Positions 37,460 to 48,000 of a DNA stretch of 64,000 nucleotides are shown piece after piece. Where the stretch lies: contig CM055617.1 in NCBI GenBank assembly GCA_029379385.1, positions 9,300,001 to 9,364,000 on the forward strand, in the 5' to 3' direction. Source of the stretch: Quillaja saponaria. Lineage: Eukaryota; Streptophyta; Magnoliopsida; Fabales; Quillajaceae. Under the pieces are notes generated by a model. The model made no database searches, was not told where the DNA came from, and saw only the letters and a program-made list of their open reading frames with translations. Within the stretch, counting starts at the first letter, position 1. Each line of letters opens with the position of its first letter. The translations under genes and the position numbers were made by a program.

Positions 37460-40240
37460 ATGCCTCTTTCTGCAGATGATCCTTGACCACAAGGATCAAA
37501 ATCTGGAAATCTCTTCTTCAGCTCATGAATATCTTCCCATGTGCAGTCTTCCTTGTTGGTATTGGACCATTGAACCAAAACTTGCACTGAAGCTCTGCCG
37601 TAGTCTCTTGCTTAATCTCCTTCCCAGAACTTTAATAGGCTCTAGCAGCATCCTCCCTTCCTCATCCATATTAGGTAGCTTGCATGGATACAGTATGTTG
37701 TCCATGTTTCCTTTTGAGTAAGGATACATGAAACACATTGTGAATCTTGGCTTTATCAGGTAACTGCAATTCATAAGCAACCTTACCAACCTTAGCAGTA
37801 ATTTGGAAGTGTCCATAATATTTTGCAGCCAGCTTATGGAAGTAGGAATTAGTTACTGTCTGCTACCTTGTAAGGCTGAATTTTCAGATACACCCTATTC
37901 ACCTACCACAAATTCCCTCTCACTTCTATTCTTATCAACTTGAGTCTTCATTCTGTTCTGAGCCTTCAACAAATTATCCCTGATGATGTGAATTATAGCT
38001 TCTCTATTAGACATAGTCCTATCCACCTCTTCATTGTTGGAATCTCCATTAACATATGGAATGTGGCATGGGGGTTGTTGTCCTAACATAGCTTGATAAG
38101 GTGTCATTAAAATAGCAGTATGAAAACTGGTATTATACCACCATTGAGCTAATGGAAGCCAGTACACCCATTTCTTTGGACAATCTCCTGAGAAACACCT
38201 CAAATATGTCTCAACAGATCTATTGACTACTTCAATCTGCCCATCAGTTTGAGGATGATAAGCAGATGAGTACTGCAACTTCACCTGTTGGAGTTTAAAC
38301 ATTTCCTTCCAAAAGTTGGATAGGAATATTGTATCTCTATCAGACACAATTTCATCAGGCATCCCATGTATCTTACATATATTGTCCATGAATGCTTGAG
38401 CTACAACTGAAGCTGTATAAGGATGTTGGAGGGCCAAAAAATGAGCAAATTTGTTTAGTCTATCCATAATGACCAATATGGTTGTTTTACCCCCAGATCT
38501 AAGTAACCCATCAATGAAGTCCAGTGAAATGGATGACCAATTTCTGTGGGGAATGGGTAAAGGTTGTAGAAGCCCAGGATATGCCACATTTTCAGTTTTG
38601 AATCTTTGGCAAACTTCACAGGTCCTTACAAAATTCCTGACTTCTTTTTGTAGTCCTTTCCAATAAAAAATTCCACTTATCCTTTTGCTTGTTGCATACA
38701 TTCCAGAATGTCCACCTCCTGGACTGCTATGGAACAATTCTAACAGTTCCTTCCTCAGAACTTCATCTGCACCCACCACCAACCTTCCCTTCCTTCTTAA
38801 CTGATCTTGCTGTAACTCATAATGTGGATGAGAGTTACTGTCCAGTTTTAATTCCCTGATAATTCTTTAAAGCTTCTCATTAGATTCATAGCTTCTCATT
38901 ATTCTCTGAATGCAGTCAGTAGTCACCACTGATACTGCTAAGCAAAAGCTTCTGTTTTCCTTTTCCTCTTGCATTACCCTGGAAAGTGCATCTGCTGCTA
39001 CATTTTCTTTGCCTTTCCTATAGACTATTTCATAGTCTAAGCCCATTAATTCTGATAGCCATTTCTGTAAAACTGGATTGCACTCTTTCTGCTCTAGTGC
39101 ATATTTAAGAGACTGATGATCTGTCTTTATGGTGAAATGTTTTCCTAACAAATATTGCTTCCATTTGTTGACAGCATATACAATTGCTATCAGTTCCTTC
39201 TCATAGGTAAATAGGCTCAAGTGTTTTGGCCCCAATGCTTTGCTAATGAAAGCCAATGGGTGACCATGCTGTAATAGGACTGCTCCTATTCCCACTCCAT
39301 TAGCATCAGTTTCAATAACAAAGCTGCTGGAGTAATCAGGCAAAGCTAAAACTGGGGCCTGTGTCATCTTACTTTTAAGTATCATGAAGGCTTCTTCAGC
39401 AGCTGCATCCCACTGGAAAGCATTTTTTCTTAACAAAGTGCTTAAAGGTCTGCTGATCTTCCCAAAGTCTCTAATAAACCTCCTGTAATAGCCAGTCAGT
39501 CCAAGAAACCCTCTAAGTGCCTTGGTTGTACTAGGCCTGGGCCAATTCTCCATGGCTTGGATCTTTTTAGGATCAGCTGTGACTCCTTTAAGGCTTATTA
39601 TATGTCCCATATATTCAACTTGTTGGCTTCCAAAAGTGCACTTGCTTTTCTTAGCAAAAAAGCACATTCTTCCTCAACAAATACAAGACTTCTCTGAGAT
39701 GCTTCAAGTGATCCTGCCAAGTCCTGCTATAAACTAGAATATCATCAAAAAAGACTAAGACAAATTTTCTTAATAAAGGCTTAAAGACATGATTCATTAA
39801 AGCTTGAAATGTTGCTGGAGCATTTGTCAAACCAAAGGGCATGACTATGAATTCATATAGGCCTTCATGAGTCCTAAATGCTGTCTTGTGTATATCCTCT
39901 GGCTTCATTCTAATCTGATGGTATCCACTCATCAGATCTAGCTTTGAGAAATACTTGGCACCATATAACTCATCCAGCAGTTCTTCAATCACTGGAATGG
40001 GAAATTTATTTTTAACAGTCAACTGATTTAGTTTTCTATAGTCCACACAAAATCTCCAAGTGTTATCCTTCTTCTTAACCAACACAATTGGAGATGCACA
40101 TGGACTAAAGCTGGGCCTAATCACTTGGTTGTTAAGCATTTCTTTAATCATGGCTTCAATGACTATCTTTCTGCTTGAGGTCCATATCTATATGGCCTCA
40201 GGTTTACTGGTTGAGCACCTTTCTTGGAGATCAATCTTGT
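37375..40240 (-). pseudogene. pol: Retrotransposon pol: reverse transcriptase, RNase H, integrase, chromodomain-like tail
   Basis: Reverse transcriptase spans about 40151-39720, with the FVDYRKLN-type region and the FFDDILVYS catalytic box (the YxDD equivalent). RNase H follows at about 39460-38960. Integrase spans 38782-37895, with a His-His-Cys-Cys zinc region (residues about 25-65), then catalytic Asp, Asp and Glu in SLDFIDG, VSDRDTIF and QTDGQIEVVN. A chromodomain-like tail (VLVQWSNTNKEDCTWED) lies near 37585-37530. Breaks: a frame shift just upstream of reverse transcriptase near 40150-40200, an in-frame stop at 38869-38867 between RNase H and integrase, and frame shifts near 37895 and 37600. 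The set is not translatable as one polyprotein. Confidence 0.9.
37460..37475 (-). other. Polypurine tract
   Basis: On the minus strand a purine-rich GCAGAAAGAGGCA lies immediately before the 3' LTR, the expected site of plus-strand priming. Confidence 0.7.
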
Positions 40241-40389
40241 GATCAAAAGATCTCTTTGGAGGTGTGCTCTTTGGTTCTTCAAAAACATCATAAAATTCTT
40301 GCAGTAGCTTGCCTCATGTCTGCAGGTACAGCTTCACTATTTCTGAGTTCTATTGGCCATAGCATATTTAGCTCCATTTCTGTTTCTTA

Positions 40390-40963
40390 TGAACAAACAG
40401 CCTGCATAGTATTTACTTGTACTAGCATTGAGTTTTGATTCACTTTCAGTGACCTCTGCTTCTCTTGTCCACTCATGATTACTTTCTGGTGCAAACCATG
40501 CAAGGTAACACACCTTCCATTCCATGCAAACTGCATAGTAAGTTGCTTAAAATTCCAGCAGATATCTCCCAATGTACTCAACCATTGGATACCCAACACT
40601 ACTCCATAGTTGCCTAAAGGCATGACTAAGAAGTCTGCGTTAAAGTCATAGTCTTGCAGTTTCCACCTTAATTGTCTGCAACTTGCTGTCAACAGCAACT
40701 TTACTGCCATCAGCCACTACCACTTGTATTGGCTTGGCATGTTCAATTTTCAAGCCTAACCTCTTTATTAACTCCATATTAATGAAGTTATGTGTGCTGC
40801 CACTATCAATCAACACCACAAGAGGTTGTTTCTTTACAGTTCCCATCACCTTCATAGTTTGATACTCTCTATTTTTATCTCCCAACCAGTCAACTCCTGT
40901 CAAGGCTACCAGAGAGATTGCAATCTCTTCCTCCTTGTCTTCTAAGAATTCTGCCAAGTCCAA
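40390..40963 (-). pseudogene. Retrotransposon aspartic protease region
   Basis: The retropepsin motif VLIDSGSTHNFI, with its catalytic Asp-Ser-Gly, sits near 40830. The reading frame changes near 40650-40700, where the downstream part (with MPLGNYGVVLGIQWL) continues in another frame, and again near 40390. These shifts disconnect protease from reverse transcriptase. Confidence 0.8.
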
Positions 40964-40999
40964 AATCTCCTCCCCTTACTCATTTTCTTCTTCATCATA

Positions 41000-42228
41000 G
41001 GTAATGGTCATGCATACTTGAGAACTTCTACAGTAATGACCTGGGGTGTACTTATCATTACAGTATAAAACAAAGCCCTTTCTTCCTTCTATCTTCCATT
41101 TCTGTTTGACTCATGGAAATTGAATTTCTTCTTGTCTGGTTTGGGTTAGGTTTATAGCTGGGAGCTTTTCTGTTACTGTTAAACATTTGAGGTTTGGAAT
41201 TATGATTGAGGTTATTGGTTCTAATTGGTTAGCCATTAATATGGGTAGAAGGTAACAGTTTAGGATGGAGGTGGTACAAAGTTAGGATTTGGAGACTGTC
41301 TCTGGCTTTGGTTGTATGTATTTTGGTAAGGTTTATAACTGCTGTATTGAGAAGACTTCTTGTAAATGGTTGAATTCAGAAAATTTTCTTGGTTTCTTGC
41401 TAAGTTCATTGCATGAGCTAGGGATTGTATTTCCACTAAACTGATTCCATGAACTATTTTCTCATTTAAACCCCCCAAATAGTGATAAAGCAATACCTCC
41501 TTATTCATAGTACACCCATTCTTCAAAACTTCAAACTTTTCATTGTATTCCTCCACACTATTCTCCTGTTTTAAATGTTTCAAAGCAATAACAGGTCTGA
41601 CAAGAACATTACCTTGAAACCTTATCTGCAATGCTTGTTAAAATTCATTCCATGGTGGTCTCTGCATATTTCTTTCCTTTAAGAACCCCTGGTACCACTC
41701 TACCACCTTCTCCCCAAAATGCATAGCTGCAATTCTGACCTTCAAGTTTTCTGGTGTTTGATCAACTTCAAAAAATTCTTGGCACTTAAACAGCCATCCT
41801 CTCAAGTTATCACCTTCAAAATGTGGAAACTCCACTTGAGCCACCCTTTTCAGCAAATGATAGTCATGTATTTCCATTTCTGGTACTTCTACTCCCATCT
41901 GTGGGTGTACTGGTAGAACCTGAATGTTCACAGGTGGTGGTCTCCAAACTTCCGGCGGAGCTCTAGGAATTCCTGGTGGATTAGGCAGTATAGGCTCTCT
42001 TATCACCTCTGGATGAAATTGAGCAGCTCGTAGCTCAGCCACAGAAGTCTGAATCAAAGCCACTGCATCCATGACTTCCTGTAACTTCAAATCAGTCTTG
42101 ACTTGAGCTTCTTGTGCAGATGACTTCAATTCTTGAATCGAAGTTGTGAATCGGTTATCCATGGCCTCCATTTGAGCTTCCATGGCAGTGAATATCTGAT
42201 CAATCACAGTTCCGTTAACATTCACCAT
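41000..42228 (-). pseudogene. gag: Retrotransposon gag
   Basis: The likely start is the ATG at 42228, just inside the 5' LTR. The frame contains the gag core (FPHFEGDNLRGWLFKCQEFF) of plant Ty3 elements, about residues 115-190. An in-frame TAA at 41640-41638 interrupts a well-conserved stretch that resumes immediately. Further on, a frame shift near 41262 and another within the CCHC zinc knuckle near 41060 break the nucleic-acid-binding end. Gag is therefore non-functional in this copy. Confidence 0.85.
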
Positions 42229-42245
42229 TGTTGAGCCAGGAAATA

Positions 42246-42257
42246 GCTCTGATACCA
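42246..42257 (-). other. Primer-binding site for initiator methionine tRNA
   Basis: The minus strand reads TGGTATCAGAGC one base inside the 5' LTR. This is the standard match to the 3' end of plant initiator tRNA-Met used by many LTR retrotransposons. Confidence 0.9.
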
Positions 42258-42258
42258 C

Positions 42259-42608
42259 TGTTAAGAGCTTTTCTTGCAAAGCTTAGCAATCAACCAGTTG
42301 GGTCACAGAAAGAGAAAGAGAAAAAGATGACTGAGAGAGAAAGAGAAAGAGAGAGAGAAAAGAAACTCAGAATTTTCATTATGGCTAAGAGTTCCCTTAC
42401 AGATGCTTGGACTGAATTTTTATACCATTCTGGCTAACAGTTCAATCGTTAGGAGCTAAACCTACAGATTAACTAACTCCTCCACTTGAAATTAACAAAC
42501 TCTATTAGCAGCCTAACTACCTTCACTTAATCAAACAGCAGCGTTTTCTCTTTATACCCAGTGACAAATAAGGTAGTTGGCCCCATTTCCTTTCTCTGCT
42601 TTGTAACA
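42259..42608 (-). repeat. 5' LTR of the Ty3/gypsy element
   Basis: 350 bp, TG...CA ends, with an expanded GA-rich tract relative to the other copy. It would contain the element's promoter. Confidence 0.95.
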
Positions 42609-43784
42609 TGCATAAACCCTATTTTTATTCAACGACCGATTATACTCACATCGATAAACAATCTTTGGAGGCGCGGACATTTTTTAATAAATGAAACAAC
42701 ATCACAAATGTTGAAACAGCTTGATCTATCCATAATCATATGAAATTCATTCAGATTCCAAAAGTTGCGAATTCTTGCTGTGAAACCCTAGTCAAAATAA
42801 CCACAAAAGAAATGAATCAATGAATTAATATTCAAGTAAGAAAATTATTCCCTAAATTTAAAATTCACATACCTCGAGAAATGTATTTGTGGTGGTGAAA
42901 ACATTGACATGTAAGAGATGAAAGACCATACTTTCCACCCTAAGAGACGACTTATAATGAAATGCAGGTAGAAAATAGATGAAGGCATCTTCTAACTGCA
43001 TCTGCTGTAAGAAATTAATTTTAAGGGCAACCCCACCATAAGTAATTTAGCTAAGAGTTGGGGCATCAATATCAATTTTTGAAACCCTAGGGCAAAGCCA
43101 AACTCTCAATACTCTAAAATTCTTAAAGTTTTTTGCAGTAACATTCAAATGTTCAAGCTCTGTACAATATCTTAATTCTAGAGTATGAAGCTGTTGGCAG
43201 TGAAAAAACAGAACTTCCAGTAATGATTCTTTGACTGAAACAAGACATAGACTCAGTGTGTTCAACAATCGCAAACCACTTATACTTCGAGGGATTTCAA
43301 TCCCACAAGAAGTTAGCTTCAATTTTCTGATTGATTGCACATCTAGAAAATATGGGTGAAGATTAAAAGGGTGATGGAAAAAAAAATCAAGCTCTTCAAT
43401 TTCCTTTTGAATGCAGATTCCCAGCCATTTCTCAATCAAAGGCTCTAATCCTTCTGGATTCAAGTATAATTGAAAAGTTTGGATTTTTGAACCACTATGA
43501 GAATCAAAAACCCTGTTGATTATTTCAATCAAGTATTCATGAGGCAATCTCACAAACAGATTCTTATCAAATATAAGATTTCGACTGAAAACCCATGAAT
43601 TTCTGTATCTGGTTGATACAGTGCCTATCTGAACAGCATGTTTGATAGGCAAGAAAGAGAAAATTTCTTCTATCATATCTTCATTGATTTTGACAGAAAA
43701 ATTTGGGGCAACAGAATTGTTTGTCCTAGTTTTCTTTTGGGGTGTCCCTAGGATGATTTGGCTATTTGAATTTGGAGTACCCAT

Positions 43785-45067
43785 GAAAGAAAACCAAGAA
43801 AAGGAAGAGAATTTCTCTGTAAGAGAAAGAGAAAGAAAAGAAAGAAAAGAAAAACAGAGAGAAAGAACTATGGTTTTGCCACTGAATCAATAATTTGGAT
43901 GAGAAATTTTAGGGGAAGCTTATGGGTTGGTTTCTCATTTATTGTTAGTTGCCCAAAAATAAAATTCAATGCTGGACCACCTTTAAGTAGCAAAAAATCT
44001 CAAAAGCACAGGAAACAGAGAATTTGTTTTCACTGTAGCAAAGTAAGAAAATCTTGACATGGATATTCAATAAATTACTTAGGTTCAAAATGTCTAACTT
44101 GCCCTTTTCTTTCCAGCCAACTACAGCTTGTTTTCTCTTCAAATTTCTCATAACACATCCTTGGATGGGGACCACTAGAAGGGTAATATTGACTTATTGT
44201 ATGCTTAATTACCCTGTGGAATTAGATGCCAAAACAGCACCAATTACATCTGCAAGTGAAACTGTCAGTGTGTGTTTTATAGGAAGCATTTATTGGTTCT
44301 CATTCTTTGACTGAAAGTTGTTTAATTTTAATTTTTTTTTTTTTCTAAAAGGGGTTAGAAAAAGAAAAGAGGAAGAGTAATTACTTTGTGTGACATTTAT
44401 AACCATACCATATCTAGTGTAATAGAGGAAATCACTTATGTCAAAAGTCAAAGAATCATAATTTCTTTTACAACTTCAAATCGCACCGTATATTGATTGT
44501 GTGTATAGTGAATCGGTATTTTAATTTGATGTTGATTATTGAATTAGGTTGAGACCGACATATAATAATATATATCATTAATGTAACTAAATACTCTATT
44601 AATACATGAAAACAATTAATTATTTTTCTTCTTTGCATTTAAAATACAGATTGCATTACTTTTTTTTTTTTCTAATAGTAGGACATTTTCGAAATCATAT
44701 GGTAAGCTCCTAGTACAGAATCATGCGATATAGATCTTTCTTTTGTAGTATGGTCCTACGTTTAGGATATACACATGGTAGTGAGGGTAATACAAACTTC
44801 TACTAGGGCAAAATCATCCATCTCAAATATGAGCATTGCAATTAACATGCACTTGCCTTCAACAGCAGCAACAACATAAGCAAAACATTTTTTTATCATC
44901 TACCCTTTACCCACCCCTTACCATAAAGTTTTGCTTGATTTTGAATTTTAAACCGGCACAATTGTTACATACAAAACCTTCCCTGTTTGGGTTGGACCAA
45001 AAACCATCTGAGTCATAGTCATTACTTATGAAAACTGTGTATTTACTTTAATCCACTGTAAATTGAC
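43785..45067. other. Intergenic spacer
   Basis: The first 110 bp are the GA-rich leader of the F-box pseudogene. The rest is AT-rich with T runs near 44330 and 44660 and shows no gene. The right end abuts the stop codon of the WD40 gene, so it contains that gene's 3' UTR. Confidence 0.6.
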
Positions 45068-48000
45068 TCAAGGATTCTGGTCCAAGTTTCCATTTTCAGG
45101 CTGACTATTGAAATCACCACCATCATTTGCCTCATTCTCCATCATGGAAGCATAGTAGAAACTCCACACGGAAGCACAGTTTTCATCAGCTACATTAAAC
45201 ATACACAACAATATTAATGGATAATATAAACCCTTGTGCAAACAGAACACAATCAGTATGATTGTGTTCCATTTTGCATTCACCTTCTACAGAAAGTTTA
45301 TAAAATTCTGTAATTCAATATGAAAGTTCTTAGCTCAGCACTGTTAGAATTATCTAAATCTTAGTCATGACGGTACTCAGTAAACCACAATAATGTTGTG
45401 ACAGATACAACTACACGAGATTCTTGTTGGAGGAAGAAATAGGAAACTGTATCAGACCTGCCAGACGAGAAACTTAGATTGCATTATTAGGAAACATACC
45501 TCTCAGACTAAAATCCTCATTGCTGTCATCAGGAACTACAAATCTTCGGTGACCTGAAGAAGAGACAGCTAATGGTAGAAATGGGTGGAAAGAGAATCCA
45601 CTAACGGTGTCTGTAACCAGTAGAATAGAAGCAAACTAGTTAGTATGTGAATACACCAAGGACATATATGATGTGCACTAAGAATATATGGAAAGTGCCA
45701 ACTGGTAATTAGCTTAAGCAGTATAAACATTTTAGCTAATATCTCCTAAAATGGTTTGATCAAGCTCAACAAGGAACGCATATAGTACAAAAAGTAAGAT
45801 GATTTTCAAATAAGAAATCAAAAGGCATTGAGAAACAGAGAGAGAGACAGAGACATAGAGAGAGAGAGAGAGAGCGAAAGAGAGAAAGAGAGAAGAGAGA
45901 AAGAGAGAAAGAGAGAGAGTTAATAAAAACACATTGGCTGATAAGGCAGAATGAAGAAAAGAATTCTTCAAGTGCATTTTTAGTAAGGAATCATATCACA
46001 AGCCATATGCAGTAAAGATGAAGGAAGAAATAGATAATGGTAGCATTCTTCAAGTAAGAAGGGGAACAAAATATCAGAACCTGATGCAGCTTGATAGCCT
46101 GATATCCATTGCCCAGTTTGAAGATCATAGATATGAACAAGCCCAGTCCTGAAGGCAACAATGCAAACTATCATCATAAAAAATATCAAATGGGATTACT
46201 AGAACATAGCAACATGGTCAAAGATATACCTGACCGCCTGTCCCAAGATACCGGCCAGAAGGCTCAATATCGAACAGTATCCGCTGGTTGGTATATTCTG
46301 ATGATCTGTATAATCTAATTACATGGTGCACATTTCATCCATATTAGACTCCACTTTGCACTGTCTATAATAGCGACAAAATTGCATTATAATGAATATA
46401 AAGTAGAAACTTCATAAACAGAATTAAAAGCTGAGATATAAAAATGATGTTTACACACTTGAAGAATGAGGGGTATGTGTGACTGGTAATTATCTTAGCT
46501 AAAATCCATGAGGAGATCAGATTATCAGATAACTGTAAGAAACTCAAAAATGCAACAAAGCAGGTCATTCAGCGTTGAAAGTTGCAACTTAGCATAACAA
46601 GCACTGTCACTCTTTCAGTTTCATGAGTTATTGGCTTAAAGGAAGTATTGGAAGCACTTGAAGCCTTACCTTTGTCTTATGTACTTAGAGGTGAACGAGA
46701 AATATAAGAACCTAAGACGGTGGTCAAAGCAGAATTGGAAAATACAAATCCTATATTTTGGAGTGCTAATAAGGCACAAGGAACATAGTTTAGAGCGAGT
46801 CTACTGTTGCTTGTAACTATGCTTCTGTTATTTGTGCATAGCCCTTGCATCAGAATGCCCTATCTTCCTCATTAACTAAAAGAAAATCTTGATATAAACA
46901 ATATGGGTAGACAAAGCAAGTCAGTAGCACTTACTTGTAGACAACATCAACAGCTTTGCGTACATCCCAACAGAGTATGTAAGGGTCCTTCAAGAAAAAT
47001 AAATGCGAGAAATTTGGTGGTAAGCATTCATTGTACAAAATACAAACTAAAAAAATAATGTTGACATAAGATATGATTTTGGCAATAAATATATTCCGAA
47101 TTTATGATGATTTTGTAGTTGAATTAGCCTTCAGCTTGAAAAAGGAAATCTAGCAGAGAGTTGTAAATATTGAAGAATACAAGGCAAATGGAAACACCAA
47201 CATGTACTCAGCACACAAGACTTCTAACTGTACTTTAAGGTAATCCATGATTATATCTCTATTTCTATACAACAAAGTAAGAAACTTCTTTCTAATCCAC
47301 CTTGATCACCAGTTCTTAAGTCCAGAATTAATTATAACAATTTTCAGGAGTAAAGAAACCAGGGAAGTGTACAAAATAGACCAGTTTTGAAGATCACAAG
47401 TTTCAGAAGTAAAAGGCATTGGGAATAACAAGGAAATCAAATTGGCAATTAAGGAAATATACTTAAAATTTCTCTTCAAAGTCCTTTCTCTTTACTACCC
47501 AAAATCAAAATTTTGGCAATTTTATTTGCCAATCTTCATGTGTAAAACTTTTAAGACCAGCCCAACACAACACACTCGATACATTAGCTCCACCCTGCTA
47601 GGAAAATCAATACACTTACAGGAACTATAAGAATACAAAATGAAATGAAAGGTCTTCAGTGAAACTCCGGCATAGTACCTGGCATGGAGCTACCATTTTA
47701 TAATATATATTTATCACAAAAAAAATAAAAAATAAAAAAGAATCTGGAAAAGGTAAAATAGGCCCTATCCCAAAATGAATCCAGGCAATAAGATCATTTT
47801 AACAGACTCCACCTTAGACAGAGTTTTGACTCAAAGCCACTACAACAATAACTAAAACCCTAAGATATTCCCACTTCATGCATTCTTCTTATTGCTAACA
47901 TAGTCTTGAATACACATGCTTCAACAAGTCATTTTCCTTGAAAATCTATCAATCTTTGCAGCCAATGTCCGTTTACTCCATAGTGTTTTTTCAATCTTAA

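Larger units (their letters stand above)
37113..42608 (-). mobile_element. Ty3/gypsy (chromovirus-like) LTR retrotransposon, complete ends, defective coding
   Basis: The element is 5,496 bp with LTRs at 37113-37459 and 42259-42608, each starting TG and ending CA on the plus strand. It is flanked by a perfect 5-bp target-site duplication, TGCAT (37108-37112 and 42609-42613). Reading on the minus strand: primer-binding site, gag, protease, reverse transcriptase, RNase H, integrase, chromodomain-like tail, polypurine tract. RNase H before integrase defines Ty3/gypsy; the small size and short LTRs recall Reina-type chromoviruses. The LTRs differ by about six substitutions plus indels, so insertion is recent. 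Several stops and frameshifts break gag and pol. It lies in an intron of the F-box pseudogene, in the same orientation. Confidence 0.95.
36635..43784 (-). pseudogene. F-box/LRR (FBD-type) gene, nonsense-mutated and split by a retrotransposon
   Basis: Exon 1 (43784-42873) encodes an F-box near residues 30-70 (EDMIEEIFSFLPIKHAVQ) followed by degenerate leucine-rich repeats. Exon 2 is 42787-42650 and exon 3 is 36976-36635, ending with the VHPKHTNFW-type tail of plant F-box/FBD/LRR proteins. All three join in phase with GT-AG borders, giving 464 codons. Two lesions are visible: an in-frame TAA at 43049-43047 (codon 246), with homology continuing in frame for 58 more codons of the same exon, and a 5.5-kb Ty3/gypsy insertion in intron 2, which would be about 170 bp without it. 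Proteins of this family are substrate adaptors of SCF ligases and are often lineage-specific and short-lived. A truncated F-box plus partial LRR product is still conceivable. Confidence 0.8.
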
